DNA of 64,000 nucleotides from Caldilineaceae bacterium (GCA_022842065.1 JALHQH010000010.1:129072-193071), one strand, 5' to 3'; shown: positions 1-9,749, numbered from the stretch's first letter. Notes: a model not told the origin generated them from the sequence alone. A program made the numbers and translations.

Positions 1-436
1 CTACACCGCTAATATAGGCCCGAACAGCCGCCGTCGCCGCCTGTTCATCGCCGCGAATGCGATATTCGACAAACCACATGCCCGCCAAGGCACCGATGAG
101 AGCACCAAAGAGGGTGCCAATAATCGGGATGGCGCTTAACAACAGCCCACCGGCAACCCCCCCAAGAATTGCGCCCCCGATCGCCCGCCAACTAACGCCA
201 GCACGCCGGCTAATCGCCGGGGCCAACAACAGATTAACGCCCCAACCAGCCGCCATGATCACAGCGAGGACGATCAACGTTGGCCAGCCAATCTGCGCAA
301 AATTATCACCCCAAGCCCAGAGCAAGATCCCCAGCCAGATCAACGGCAGACCGGGCAGCAACGGCACGATCACACCGATAAAGCCAATTCCCATTAAAAT
401 AATCGCCACAACGGCCAGTACAGAGAAACCATCCAT
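1..436 (-). CDS. DUF456 family membrane protein (3' end missing)
   Basis: Reading leftward from ATG at 436 the frame stays open to the window edge (145 codons), so the gene is cut at its 3' end. The product is very hydrophobic: an N-terminal segment (FSVLAVVAIILMGIGFIG), a VPLLPGLPLIWLG stretch, then Gly-rich helices (AIGGAILGGVAGG, GTLFGALIGALAG). The pattern of VPxLPGxPLI followed by two Gly-rich hairpins is that of DUF456 membrane proteins, usually about 160 residues, so only a short tail should be missing. It lies 22 bp downstream of the hybrid kinase gene on the same strand and may be the last gene of the glycogen operon. Function is not known for the family. Confidence 0.7.
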   Translation of the reverse strand, partial: MDGFSVLAVVAIILMGIGFIGVIVPLLPGLPLIWLGILLWAWGDNFAQIGWPTLIVLAVIMAAGWGVNLLLAPAISRRAGVSWRAIGGAILGGVAGGLLLSAIPIIGTLFGALIGALAGMWFVEYRIRGDEQAATAAVRAYISGV

Positions 437-457
437 GAATTCAGGCACTTTCCCGAT

Positions 458-1588
458 CTACGTGTCGAGAGCCGCCGGCAGCCAAAGGGTAAAGGTGCTG
501 CCTTTGCCATGCTGGCTCTCGATCTCCAAGGTACCACCATGCAGGTGGGCAACATGCCGAATCAGGGCAAGGCTCAAGCCGGCCCCCGGCTCGGTGCGAT
601 TATCCCGATCCACTTGTTCAAAGGCAGTGGCAAATTGTTCAAGCTGTTGGGTGGGAATGCCAGCCCCTTCATCGCGGATTCGCAACCCGACATAGGTATC
701 AGTTGGCAACAGTTCCACCGAAAGCCAGATCTGCTTGGAGTCGGCCCGCCGGTAACGGACAGCGTTATCCATCAGACGGCGCAAGGCTTCGCGCACCATC
801 TCGGCATCGGCAAAAACAGCAGCATTCTGGTTCTTCAGCGAAAAGTCCACTTCTAGTTCCGCGGCATCCAAACGAAAGGCAAACTCTTGCAGAGTATCGC
901 GCAATAACTCCCACGCCTGCACCTTAACAATGTCTGTCGTATTGAGCTGCCGGTTCTGCAACTCGGCCAGCAGCAGAAATGTCTCAATTAGTTGCTGCAA
1001 GCGCCGACCACCATCGAGAATGGCCGAAGCGGAGGTCCGTAACTCATCGACATTGAAATTACCCCTGGTGACATCGAGCAGATATTCGGCATAGCCCAGC
1101 ACAAAGGTGAGCGGCGTGCGGAATTCATGTTGCAGAATGCCGACAATCCGATCACGCAGGGCATTCATCTGCTCCTGCATCTCATCTTGCATAATCTGGC
1201 GGCGGCGCAGCGCATTGTTGATTGCGGCGATCAGGTCGTTACTATCAACCGGCTTGGTGAGATAATCTTCAATGCCGATCTCTTTGGCCATTCGCCGATC
1301 GGCCACAGAAGTCCGCGCGGTCAGAAAGATAAAGGGCAGTGTCCGCAATTTATTATCGGCGCGGGCGTGTTTGAGCAACGTATAACCATCCATGCCTGGC
1401 ATCATAATATCACACAGGATCATGTCAGGCTTATTGTCCTTGAGCCAGTCCAGTGCATCAAACCCATCTTTGGATGAATGCACAGCAAAGTTGAATGATT
1501 CCAAAATCTCACAGATTGCCATGTTGAGATCAGGATTATCTTCGACCACGAGAATCGTCGCGCGCGGCGGGGATTGCATTGACATCAT
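458..1588 (-). CDS. Response regulator receiver-histidine kinase hybrid
   Basis: A soluble 376-aa two-component protein. Residues about 10-125 are a CheY-like receiver (VVEDNPDLN acidic pocket, phospho-acceptor Asp in ILCDIMMPGMDG, conserved Thr in FLTAR and Lys in YLTKPVD). Then come a HisKA segment with the H-box ILQHEFRTPLTFVLGYAEYL (about 150-215) and a HATPase_c domain (MDNAVRYR N-box, RDEGAGIP G1, GAGLSLALIRHVAHLHGG G2). There are no membrane segments, so it is likely cytoplasmic and fed by another kinase or protein partner. The start lies 1 bp from the glgB stop (1590), which argues for co-transcription and links it to glycogen or storage control. That link is inferred from context only. 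Confidence 0.9.
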   Translation of the reverse strand: MMSMQSPPRATILVVEDNPDLNMAICEILESFNFAVHSSKDGFDALDWLKDNKPDMILCDIMMPGMDGYTLLKHARADNKLRTLPFIFLTARTSVADRRMAKEIGIEDYLTKPVDSNDLIAAINNALRRRQIMQDEMQEQMNALRDRIVGILQHEFRTPLTFVLGYAEYLLDVTRGNFNVDELRTSASAILDGGRRLQQLIETFLLLAELQNRQLNTTDIVKVQAWELLRDTLQEFAFRLDAAELEVDFSLKNQNAAVFADAEMVREALRRLMDNAVRYRRADSKQIWLSVELLPTDTYVGLRIRDEGAGIPTQQLEQFATAFEQVDRDNRTEPGAGLSLALIRHVAHLHGGTLEIESQHGKGSTFTLWLPAALDT

Positions 1589-1589
1589 A

Positions 1590-3812
1590 TCAGGCGGATC
1601 CTTCAGGCTTTAAAATAGTCACACCAAGGGGTGGCAGATTGATGAGTGCAGAATGCGAACAATTCTGCCAGGCAAGGGCTTGGGCCTCGATCAACATGGC
1701 ATTGCGCACATCGCTGCCACCAAAGTCATGCCAGTCGCTATTCATAATTTCCCGATAGTGGCCGGGTTGGGGCAGACCGAGACGATAATCCAAGCGCGGT
1801 ACGGGGGTAAAGTTGCAAGCAATGACTAGCAAATTGGCCGGATCCCGCCCACGGCGGATAAAACTGACCACCGACTGTTCAGCATCGCTCATATCCACCC
1901 AGGCAAAGCCCGCCCAACTGGAATCAACCTGATGGAGGGCGCCCTCACGCAGATAAAGCTGATTAAGCTCGGCCACAAAGTGTTGCAATTGGCGATGGTC
2001 TTGATAGTCGAGCAGATGCCAATCTAAACTTTTTGCTTCATTCCACTCAGTATCCTGACCAAACTCGCCCCCCATGAAAAGTAACTTTTTACCCGGATGG
2101 CCGATCATATAGGCATAGAGTGCGCGCAGATTGGCATATTGCCGCCAACGGTCACCGGGCATCTTGCTCAACATCGAGCGCTTGAGATGCACCACTTCGT
2201 CATGGCTAAAGGGGAGGACGAAATTTTCGCTAAAAGCGTAGACCAAACTAAAGGTGATCTGATTCTGGTAATAACGCCGGTGAATGGGATCGAACGTAAA
2301 GTAGGCCAACATGTCGTTCATCCAGCCCATGTTCCACTTTAGATCAAAGCCCAGGCCACCGGCATAGGTGGGACGGGTAACCATCGGCCAGGAGGTGCTT
2401 TCTTCCGCATAGGTCAACGTGCCGGGCGCTTCTTGGTGCACCAGTTCGTTGAAGCGGCGCAAGAAATCGATCGCCTCTAAGTTTTCGCGACCACCATAGC
2501 GGTTGGGGAGCCAATCATCCGGCTCGCGACTGTAATCAAGATAAAGCATAGAGGCCACCGCATCGACGCGTAGCCCATCCAGGTGATATTTCTTGAGCCA
2601 GAAAAGGGCGCTACTGAGCAGAAAGTTGCGCACCTCATTGCGCCCAAAATTAAAGATCTTGGTCCCCCAGTCGCGATGTTCCCCTTGCCGTGGATCGGCA
2701 TGTTCATAAAGGTGCGTGCCATCAAAAAAGGCCAGGCCGTGAGCATCGCGCGGGAAATGGGCCGGCACCCAGTCGAGAATCACCCCGATGTTATGTTGGT
2801 GGCAGTAATCGACAAAGTACATAAAGTCATCGGGCGTACCAAAGCGACTGGTGGGGGCGAAATAGCCAATGGCCTGGTAACCCCACGACCCATCAAAGGG
2901 ATGCTCGGTGATCGGCAACAGTTCAAGGTGGGTGTAACCCATCTGCTGCACATAGTCAACCAGTTGATGTGCCAAGTCGCGATAATTCAGGAAGCCATTG
3001 TCTTCAGGTACCCTGCGCCAGCTCCCTAGATGCACTTCATAGATGTTGATGGGCTGATCCAATCCCTGCCGCTCGGCGCGCGTTTCCATCCAGCCCTGAT
3101 CATGCCATCGGTATTTATCAATATTCCAGAAGCGCGAGGCTGTATTCGGCCGCACTTCGGCATAGAAACCATAGGGATCAGTCTTATCAACTTCATAGCC
3201 CCGTTCACGCGATTTGATCGAATACTTATAGGAGACGCCCTCCGGCAGGTTGGGGATAAAAAGTTCCCAGATCCCGTTGTGTACTTGCATGGGGTGGGTG
3301 CGGTTGTCCCAGTCGTTGAAAGGGCCGATGACGCTGACGCGCAAGGCGTTGGGGGCCCAGACCGCAAAGTTAACCCCTTGTACGCCATCATTGATATGGA
3401 GATGGGCACCCAGCTTTTCATAACTTTCCCAAAAGTTGCCCTCACCGTGCAGATGAAGCTCAAAGTCAGTCAGCATAAGTGGAAAGCGGTAGGGGTCTTC
3501 GATCTCATGCTCGTTACCTTGCGGATCAACAAGGCAGAGGCGATAAGGGAAAGGTGCCGTATCACCAGGAAAGAAGCCGGTAAAAAAACCAGCAGGATGT
3601 ACCTTTTGTAACGAGTGACGCGCCCCAGTCTCGCCATGGAGCAGCGTCACGGCGTCATCGAGTGGCCGAAAAGTACGAATGATGATCCCGGCTGCGCCAT
3701 TAACAGTGGTGAGATGAGGACCCAGGAAATCATAAGGTGCGCCGTGATATCCGCCGATAATTGCCGCGATTTCAGCCATACTTTCGGATTGATCAGGTAC
3801 GGTTTGGGTCAT
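1590..3812 (-). CDS. glgB: 1,4-alpha-glucan branching enzyme GlgB
   Basis: Transfers alpha-1,4 chains to alpha-1,6 branch points during glycogen synthesis. The 740-aa length is normal for the bacterial enzyme. Order: an N1 module (about 25-110), a CBM48 module ([21 protein letters not shown] begins near 147), a GH13 barrel with region I ([14 protein letters not shown]), the nucleophile region [15 protein letters not shown], the acid/base region [10 protein letters not shown], the FSHDEVVH motif, and a C-terminal beta domain. The frame is intact. The upstream glycosyltransferase stops 21 bp before this start and a hybrid kinase follows immediately, so synthase and branching enzyme are probably made together. 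Confidence 0.97.
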   Translation of the reverse strand: MTQTVPDQSESMAEIAAIIGGYHGAPYDFLGPHLTTVNGAAGIIIRTFRPLDDAVTLLHGETGARHSLQKVHPAGFFTGFFPGDTAPFPYRLCLVDPQGNEHEIEDPYRFPLMLTDFELHLHGEGNFWESYEKLGAHLHINDGVQGVNFAVWAPNALRVSVIGPFNDWDNRTHPMQVHNGIWELFIPNLPEGVSYKYSIKSRERGYEVDKTDPYGFYAEVRPNTASRFWNIDKYRWHDQGWMETRAERQGLDQPINIYEVHLGSWRRVPEDNGFLNYRDLAHQLVDYVQQMGYTHLELLPITEHPFDGSWGYQAIGYFAPTSRFGTPDDFMYFVDYCHQHNIGVILDWVPAHFPRDAHGLAFFDGTHLYEHADPRQGEHRDWGTKIFNFGRNEVRNFLLSSALFWLKKYHLDGLRVDAVASMLYLDYSREPDDWLPNRYGGRENLEAIDFLRRFNELVHQEAPGTLTYAEESTSWPMVTRPTYAGGLGFDLKWNMGWMNDMLAYFTFDPIHRRYYQNQITFSLVYAFSENFVLPFSHDEVVHLKRSMLSKMPGDRWRQYANLRALYAYMIGHPGKKLLFMGGEFGQDTEWNEAKSLDWHLLDYQDHRQLQHFVAELNQLYLREGALHQVDSSWAGFAWVDMSDAEQSVVSFIRRGRDPANLLVIACNFTPVPRLDYRLGLPQPGHYREIMNSDWHDFGGSDVRNAMLIEAQALAWQNCSHSALINLPPLGVTILKPEGSA

Positions 3813-3833
3813 TGGTTTCTCTCAATATTGGAG

Positions 3834-5639
3834 CTACAGAGTACGCGCAGCCCTACGCAGGCCGGGCAACAGATAATCATGGGCAACAACTTCCCAACTC
3901 ATGCGCTGGGCCACACGCTGGCCTTGTTGCAAAAGTGCCATCACGTCCGCTTGGGTTTTAGGCAAGCGTTCAAAGATCGTGGCGGCCGTAATGGCACTGT
4001 TATTCGTTTCGATCCAATCGCGCATGCCGTGGTCAATTCGCAATGCGTCGTACGGGCTCTGCAACCATTGACCGTGGGGCAGAGTAACATAATCAGCAAC
4101 CACCAGGTTGGGCAATTGCGCCAACCCATCGGCCGCATGCGCCGCAAAACCAACACAGCCGCAGACGTTGGAAACACAGCAAAGTGCGCCAAAACTCAGC
4201 GGCTCGACCTGGGCGATGCCAAATGGTTCATAGATGCTCTGACCAAACTCCAGATCGCTGCCCTTACGGATATCCATAAATTCCATGTCGGCAGGCATAC
4301 GCTCACCACAACGTTCGCGGCTCCAGCCAAATTGGTTAATCAACACCACCTGGCTGTTGCGGGCACGAGCGTTAAAGGGCTCAACCCCCTGGAAGAAGTA
4401 AGTCGCCTCCTGATCGATCAGGTCGCCGTTGTCACTCCGATGGCCAACCGGCCAACCATATTGCGCCTCCCACGCGCGCACCCACTCGGGCCGCCGCCCG
4501 GCCGGCAAGCTCGTGCTCAGGACCAAGAGGGCCGCCCGCTTGCCCGCGCTTTGTAACATCGAGTCCAGATGTTCCATCACCCGCAGATCGCGCCAGAGCG
4601 CCTTGGAGGGCACCATGCGCGTGACATGGGTAAAAACATAGTCGGGGGTATAACCGAGCAGATTGGCACAATATTGTTGCAGCCGCCCTTTTGCTGCCAT
4701 CTTTTCATCGACAGAAATATTGAAGGCGGGGATCCCATTGTAGACCAGATCAATATTGGCATGGCGCATGGCGCCACCCAGGAAACGCAGCTCATCGACG
4801 ACGAGATCGCCCACGGCAAAGATGTTGTCACAACGGATAGCCTGGTGCAGAATTGGATGTTTGAAAAAATGATCCTGGTTACCAAAGAGGGCTTCGAGCG
4901 ACAGGCCCCACTCATTGGCCTTGTAAAGCGTGTTATAAAAGCGCGTGTCGTGGCCGCCATGTTCTTCAATCAGGAGGCGGGCGGTTGCCATCTCATGCGC
5001 ATAGAAGATTGTTCGCCATTGCCCTGGTTCGGTCATTTGGGCAGCAAAAACAAAAGGCAACCCCAGCCACTCGTGCGCAATAATAAATTTCTGGTTAACG
5101 GTTAAACCCGTATCAGCAGCGATGGCCTTGATAGCAGCAAAAAGAGGAGGGGCAATGGTGAAATAATGGTTATACTCTGCACTACCACCATAACGCCCGC
5201 TATCCAGCCCATACTGTTGCCAGACATTAAACTTAAAGCTGTTAATCTGTTGCTGATCTGGATTGGCCACATCCACTAGCACAACTTCGTGCGTATAGCG
5301 CCCAAAGGTCCGCACTCCATAGAGCAAGGCCACTTGAAAGGTTTGTTCCACCTGTTGCAGGGCAAGGCGTTGGGCGGCGGGCACGCCATCAAAGATGGCA
5401 TGCATACTGCTATAGCGCACGGTCAGGCCATTACGCGGACTGAGCAGGCGCTCCATTTCAATGCTATCAGCAAAATTCATCGGCCCGACTAAGATCGTGC
5501 GGCTGACTTGCTGATTGTAGGCTGCAGCGCCGAGCAGCCCATCGAGGACCGCTCCGATCCCGCCTAATTTAACGCCGGCTTCGTGGGTTGCATGGACAAC
5601 CAGTGGAATCATTTCAGACATAAGTACGTGCTCGATCAT
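3834..5639 (-). CDS. Glycogen/starch synthase-like GT-B glycosyltransferase
   Basis: A 601-aa glycosyltransferase, probably the chain-elongating glycogen synthase partner of the adjacent GlgB. The N-terminus has the synthase-type loop HEAGVKLGGIGAVLDGLL (compare KxGGLGDV of GT5 and eukaryotic-type synthases). The C-terminal half has the GT-B donor-site pattern SIYEPFGIAQVEPLSFGALC, with two Glu seven residues apart. An open frame continues upstream to 5867, but that part is not protein-like. ATG at 5639 begins MIEHVLMSEMIPLVVHATHE, and a second ATG at 5621 is also possible; neither has a strong ribosome site. Which GT family it belongs to (GT5, GT3-like or GT4) cannot be settled by eye. Confidence 0.8.
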   Translation of the reverse strand: MIEHVLMSEMIPLVVHATHEAGVKLGGIGAVLDGLLGAAAYNQQVSRTILVGPMNFADSIEMERLLSPRNGLTVRYSSMHAIFDGVPAAQRLALQQVEQTFQVALLYGVRTFGRYTHEVVLVDVANPDQQQINSFKFNVWQQYGLDSGRYGGSAEYNHYFTIAPPLFAAIKAIAADTGLTVNQKFIIAHEWLGLPFVFAAQMTEPGQWRTIFYAHEMATARLLIEEHGGHDTRFYNTLYKANEWGLSLEALFGNQDHFFKHPILHQAIRCDNIFAVGDLVVDELRFLGGAMRHANIDLVYNGIPAFNISVDEKMAAKGRLQQYCANLLGYTPDYVFTHVTRMVPSKALWRDLRVMEHLDSMLQSAGKRAALLVLSTSLPAGRRPEWVRAWEAQYGWPVGHRSDNGDLIDQEATYFFQGVEPFNARARNSQVVLINQFGWSRERCGERMPADMEFMDIRKGSDLEFGQSIYEPFGIAQVEPLSFGALCCVSNVCGCVGFAAHAADGLAQLPNLVVADYVTLPHGQWLQSPYDALRIDHGMRDWIETNNSAITAATIFERLPKTQADVMALLQQGQRVAQRMSWEVVAHDYLLPGLRRAARTL

Positions 5640-5799
5640 GATGCTGTTGCGCTGTACCAAGGACGCGCGGTGAAGTAAAAAGGGTACTGTTGTCAGCACT
5701 CGAAAAGTATAAATCAATTTCGGTGAAATTAACAATCGCAACAGTGCCGTACAGGTTGCGGCGATGCACGTGGTCGTCCGATAGCAGCCGACAGCAGCG

Positions 5800-8058
5800 T
5801 TAGGGAAGATAGCGGCGTAAACCACCTTCATCACTGACCAGCCAGAGCGCCCCTTGTTGATCCACAAAGAGGGTCGTAATCACGCCTGTCGGCGGGTAGT
5901 CGGTAGCAGGTGGTGGTCCCCAACGTAAACCATCAAAGTAAAGCACGCCGCTACGGTGTGTCCCCACCCAAATGGCCCGATCAGGGGTGACAGCCAAGGC
6001 CGTTACCCGTTCACCCAGCGTTTCAGGAATCAGCGTAAAATTTTCACCGACCAGCCGCGCTACGCCTTGGTCGGTACCCACCAGCAGCGCGTCATCAGCG
6101 GCTTTGATCAATGCGCTGATTTCATTACCGGGCAAGCCACTATTAGCGGTTGTAAAGATCTGCAAGCGATTGCCGGTAAAGCGCAATAACCCCCGATTAG
6201 AGCCAATCCAAATGGTCTCGCCGTCGGCAAGCAGCGTGTTAATGACTTCACCGGGCAGCCCGTCTGCGGTGCCCAAGTTAAAGAAACTGTCACCATTCCA
6301 AATGCTCAAGCCCCGTTGCGTCCCCAGCCAGGTCCGCTGTTGTTCATCAATAACCAGCGCCCGCACGCGGCTGTCAACCAAGCCATCCGGCTCCGTAAAG
6401 GTTAGCCATTCGTCACCATCAAAGTAAGCGGCATTGCGTCCGCCCAACCAGATCCCCGCGTTAGGATCAGCCAAGAGCGCCACCACAGCATTCAGCCCAT
6501 TATAGTGGCGGCTGTCGGCAAAGAGCCGTTGCTCACCAAAGTCAAGCGGGTTTAGCTGTTGCAAGCCCACATCGGTTGCCAACCAGAGATAACCCCACTG
6601 ATCTTGGGCCAACGCCTGGATCTGATTACTGGCCAGCCGATCATCCGCGACCGTAAAGGCGCGCCAATCTTCGCCGTCATACAGACGTACCCCATCTTTG
6701 GCGGTGGCCACATAGAGCCGTTCCAAATTATCAAGTGCCAAGCTGCGAATTGGACTTTGGATGCCACTATCGATGCCGGCAAAGAAGGGTTCACAGTTAA
6801 TGATGACGGGGTCGAATTTGCAGAGCTGCCCTTGCTCCGAGCCAATCCATAAGGAACCGTCTTTGGTAAAGGCGAGGCTCGTAATTTCGCCGGTCGGAAA
6901 ATTGGAGGCGAGCACATAGGAGGGGCTGTAGATCGTCCAGGCTTCGCCGGCAATCTTATAGACTTTGTCGCGTGTACCCAACCAGACCGCACCGGCGGCA
7001 TCGCTGACCATTACATTGATCTGGTTGGTCTCCAAGGGCGTATTATTCTTGTCGTAAAAACGCGCACCATCAGCGGTCAAGACCGAAATGCCAAAGCCAG
7101 ACGAGACCCAGATCTCCTCTAAATTGCCCACCACCGTCACCGCGTCAACTAGATCGCGTTGCAGGCCGGCACGGCGGTCAAGCAACCGCCATTCGCCGGA
7201 GGCAAGATCAAAGACATCCAGCCCATGTTGACGGTAACCAACCACCAGAAACCCCGCTTCCGCGTTGCAGACCAGAGCCGTCACATCATCAAAATGCATA
7301 TCGCTGTTGGTGCTGTTGAGCAGCTTCCAACTCTCCCGTTCGCTGTCAAAGATCTGCAAGCCTTGATCGGTGCCAAAAACAAGACCAAAGCCGGCAATGG
7401 GGCAATTGACCACGGCGGTGGTCCGGTTGGCAACCAGGCCATCCAGTGTCGTATATTTTACGGCTTCGTTGGTGCTGCGATTCCAGGCGACAATGCCGCC
7501 TTCGGTAGCACCCCAGATCGTTGTGTTCAAAACCATGACATCGTTGACCTGGTTCGCATTAGAGAAGAGACGCCACCCTGCCGTTGGGCGTTCGCGCAGA
7601 TCGAGCGGCGTGCGCAGGGCAACCACTGGGGTTGCCGTGGGTGTAGGGCGCAGAATGGCCGGGGTAGCCGTGGCGCGTGGGGTATTGGTTTTGGTCGCGG
7701 TTAGCGTGGGCGACGGTACCGGGCGCGTTGCAGCGCGACTGGTTACCGCAATGGATAAAGTCACAGGGGGTAAAGTCGCAAGGGGTAACGTTGCAGTCGT
7801 CGCCAGGGGCGCAGGGTTGGTAGCGGTAGGCGTCAGGGTCAGCAGTGCGCGGGCATTTTGGCTTACCGCACCGGGGCGCGCGGGCGTTGGCGTACTGCGC
7901 AGCACCAACAATACCACCAAAACCAATCCAAAAAGTAGGACAACGGTTACAACAATTGAGATGAGGCGAAAAAGCGTTGATTGCACGCCGAAACGTCCCT
8001 TACCAGAGCTTATCGCAAGCGGCGGAAATGATTGAGATGACAGTTGCGATTGTATCAC
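5800..8058 (-). CDS. Membrane-anchored regulator beta-propeller protein (reg_prop repeats)
   Basis: 752 aa. A cytoplasmic N-terminus of about 28 residues is followed by one long membrane helix (about 29-54, LFRLISIVVTVVLLFGLVLV) and a Pro/Thr/Ala-rich linker (about 55-150). The rest is a repeated propeller region with about a dozen motifs of the type (I/L/V)W(L/V/I)G(T/S)xxGL, for example VWLGTRDKVYK, LWIGSEQGQLC, TWLGTQRGLSIW, IWIGSNRGLLRF and IWVGTHRSGVLYF. This is the ligand-binding sensor portion of two-component regulator propellers, here without kinase or output domain. It is presumably exported and anchored. It ends 160 bp upstream of the glycosyltransferase on the same strand. Ligand unknown. 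Confidence 0.85.
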   Translation of the reverse strand: MIQSQLSSQSFPPLAISSGKGRFGVQSTLFRLISIVVTVVLLFGLVLVVLLVLRSTPTPARPGAVSQNARALLTLTPTATNPAPLATTATLPLATLPPVTLSIAVTSRAATRPVPSPTLTATKTNTPRATATPAILRPTPTATPVVALRTPLDLRERPTAGWRLFSNANQVNDVMVLNTTIWGATEGGIVAWNRSTNEAVKYTTLDGLVANRTTAVVNCPIAGFGLVFGTDQGLQIFDSERESWKLLNSTNSDMHFDDVTALVCNAEAGFLVVGYRQHGLDVFDLASGEWRLLDRRAGLQRDLVDAVTVVGNLEEIWVSSGFGISVLTADGARFYDKNNTPLETNQINVMVSDAAGAVWLGTRDKVYKIAGEAWTIYSPSYVLASNFPTGEITSLAFTKDGSLWIGSEQGQLCKFDPVIINCEPFFAGIDSGIQSPIRSLALDNLERLYVATAKDGVRLYDGEDWRAFTVADDRLASNQIQALAQDQWGYLWLATDVGLQQLNPLDFGEQRLFADSRHYNGLNAVVALLADPNAGIWLGGRNAAYFDGDEWLTFTEPDGLVDSRVRALVIDEQQRTWLGTQRGLSIWNGDSFFNLGTADGLPGEVINTLLADGETIWIGSNRGLLRFTGNRLQIFTTANSGLPGNEISALIKAADDALLVGTDQGVARLVGENFTLIPETLGERVTALAVTPDRAIWVGTHRSGVLYFDGLRWGPPPATDYPPTGVITTLFVDQQGALWLVSDEGGLRRYLP

Positions 8059-8521
8059 TGAAGAGCGGTTGTCACAAGAGGGTGGGTAGATGGTTCGTTA
8101 GTTGGTTAGTTGGGTGGTTTGTTGATTGGTGGAAATAAAAATGGCCTTCCGGGGAAGGTCACTGGGATTCACAATTTGTAGGCGGTGATTGGTAATGGTT
8201 AAATTGGCTGTGGTGGTAAGTTTACCAGCTAAGCTAGCCTGGCCCGGGCGGACCGTTCTAACCTCTCTGGTAAACTTACACAGCCTCCACATCAGCCTGC
8301 CTCGTATATCATGACGTGGGGGTTTTACAAAAGTTACGGGCAATTTTTCAAATTCGTAAAATTGGTTTTTGGCAGAGCAGAGCTTTGCATGATGAGTCAC
8401 AAGGTGTGCGGCGCGCCGATGGGTGCGTTCGTTGGAAACTTGATTAATTTGGTCGGAACGGGGATAATTGCCAATTGTAAGTCAATCGTGGGTGATATTT
8501 ATCAAAATGGGATGAAGTACA
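8059..8521. other. 463-bp intergenic region, no gene seen
   Basis: Divergent spacer between the propeller gene (minus) and the RHH-like gene (plus). It holds a low-complexity GTTAGTTG-type stretch at about 8093-8130, close to the propeller start, and a long hairpin at 8206-8285. Short open frames here have no protein-like composition. Both flanking promoters should lie here, but no convincing -35/-10 pair was found. Confidence 0.6.
8206..8285. repeat. Long inverted repeat (hairpin) in divergent spacer
   Basis: A perfect 13-bp inverted repeat, gtaagtttaccag (8216-8228) with its complement (8267-8279), is extended by a further 6-bp pair ggctgt/acagcc (8206-8211 with 8280-8285) after a 4-nt bulge on the left arm. 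It lies in a divergent spacer, not at a gene end, so an operator or a small mobile palindrome is possible. Short words such as gctaag and aaactta recur in the repeats at 12541 and 24731, so it may be a relative of them. Confidence 0.6.
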
Positions 8522-8926
8522 ATGACAGTGGAAACCGTTCAGCTTGATGTACCCGAAATTGTCTATCAGCGCATGAAGAATACAGCACAAGCAATGCGTC
8601 GCTCGGTTGAGGATGTCATGGTCCATGCCTTGCGGGTGGGTAGCCCACCAACTTGGGATGATGTGCCAGCCGAATTCCAAACCGATCTGGCGAGGATGGA
8701 TCGCATGGAAGATGATGCCCTTTGGGTGTTTGCCCGCAGTAAGAAGACCACCGATGAGATGCAGCGCTATGATGAACTGTTAGCGCGGCATCAGGATGGC
8801 TTGCTCACTGACAGTGAGAAGCAAGAACTGGCCCAATTACGGATGGAAGCAGACCGGTTTATGTTACGCAAGGCACATGCAGCAGCATTGTTGCGTTGGC
8901 GCGGCCATACTGTACCCAGAAATTAG
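8522..8926 (+). CDS. Small ribbon-helix-helix-like protein, partner of the HNH gene
   Basis: 134 aa, family not recognised by name. The first 40 residues (VQLDVPEIVYQRMKNTAQAM, then RRSVEDVMVHAL) look like a ribbon-helix-helix fold: a beta strand, then two amphipathic helices with a Ser/Val turn, as in many antitoxin and DNA-binding proteins. The rest is charged and helical, including RYDELLARHQDGLLTDSEKQ. The stop is 14 bp before the ATG of an HNH endonuclease gene, so the two are probably one transcript. A DNA-binding or antitoxin-like role is inference. Confidence 0.65.
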   Translation: MTVETVQLDVPEIVYQRMKNTAQAMRRSVEDVMVHALRVGSPPTWDDVPAEFQTDLARMDRMEDDALWVFARSKKTTDEMQRYDELLARHQDGLLTDSEKQELAQLRMEADRFMLRKAHAAALLRWRGHTVPRN

Positions 8927-8940
8927 CGAGACCCGGCCTA

Positions 8941-9366
8941 ATGTCCGCCTATATCCCTGTCAATCTGCGGCAGCAGCTTCAGTCGCTAGACCGCAATCGT
9001 TGCACCTACTGCATGACCAGTGAAGCCAATACAGGTATTCCTAGCGCATGTGATCATATTATCCCTATCGCAAAGGGTGGCAAGACAGAAATTCATAATC
9101 TTTGTCTAGCCTGTCGTCCGTGCAACGAATTTAAAAACGATGTTACCCATGCAGTTGATCCAGTAAATGGCGACCTTTTTGCGCTTTTTAATCCACGCCA
9201 GCAAAACTGGTATGATCATTTTGAATGGCATCCAGATGGCACCGTCCTCATTGGTCGAACACCGACTGGCCGGGCAACGATTATTGCCTTGCATATGAAT
9301 CACCAGACGATCGTTGCTGCGCGGCGGCGGTGGGTTCAAGCCGGATGGCATCCGCCCCAAGAATAG
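8941..9366 (+). CDS. HNH endonuclease domain protein
   Basis: 141 aa. Visible HNH features: zinc-site CTYC near the N-terminus, the catalytic strand CDHIIPIAKGG, the helix HNLCLACRPCNEFKND with the second CxxC and the conserved Asn residues. The C-terminus (HFEWHPDGTVLIGRTPTGRA) resembles the conserved tail of small HNH proteins common in Cyanobacteria and Chloroflexota. ATG at 8941 is chosen because it begins the fold cleanly; the frame is open back to 8896 but overlaps the upstream gene. It is paired with the RHH-like gene 14 bp upstream. Role (defence, toxin, mobile DNA) is not determined. Confidence 0.85.
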   Translation: MSAYIPVNLRQQLQSLDRNRCTYCMTSEANTGIPSACDHIIPIAKGGKTEIHNLCLACRPCNEFKNDVTHAVDPVNGDLFALFNPRQQNWYDHFEWHPDGTVLIGRTPTGRATIIALHMNHQTIVAARRRWVQAGWHPPQE

Positions 9367-9383
9367 ACGGATTAGCGAAAACT

Positions 9384-9749
9384 TTACTGCTCCTGTACAT
9401 GCAGGCTCAACACTTCAACAGCTTCGTCATTCAGTGCATAGCCATACTGCGCAGTATGGGCCACATAAAACGCTGCCAACGCCTCTTGTAATGCGGCACG
9501 GTCAAGCGGCAGTGGATCAGAGATACAAACTGCGCCACTTTCGGCGTCAAGATCAATTGGCACGGTCAATTCATCATTGTGTCCCTGATAGCGCAGCACC
9601 AGCGCAGCCGTGACGGCGGCGTTGGCCATGCCTGCCGCCGGCTGCGCAAAGCGCACTTGTAAGACAAGGTCCTCAAAGATCGCACGCAGTGGCCGCACGT
9701 CTGCCAGTAATTCCTTGGCACAACGATGCACCGCCTGTGAAACATTCAT
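9384..9749 (-). CDS. Stand-alone hydantoinase A/oxoprolinase C-terminal domain
   Basis: 121 aa. The sequence follows the very C-terminal domain of HyuA-type hydantoinase/5-oxoprolinase subunits: LVLRYQGHNDELTVPI (family pattern LRYxGQxxELxVP), then AFYVAHTAQYGYALNDEAVE (family pattern F...HxxxYGYxxxxxxVE), then VLSLHV. In HyuA this comes after an ATPase-like domain several hundred residues long, none of which is present here. The start has an AGAGGG ribosome site. It sits 56 bp downstream of the aminotransferase on the same strand. It may be a domain reused on its own or the relic of a larger gene; the intact start and ribosome site favour a real small gene. Confidence 0.6.
   Translation of the reverse strand: MNVSQAVHRCAKELLADVRPLRAIFEDLVLQVRFAQPAAGMANAAVTAALVLRYQGHNDELTVPIDLDAESGAVCISDPLPLDRAALQEALAAFYVAHTAQYGYALNDEAVEVLSLHVQEQ

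Noticed and set aside
5640..5867. N-terminal extension of the glycosyltransferase frame
   Set aside because: The extra 76 residues are not protein-like, overlap the propeller gene end, and the conserved fold begins at the ATG at 5639 or 5621.
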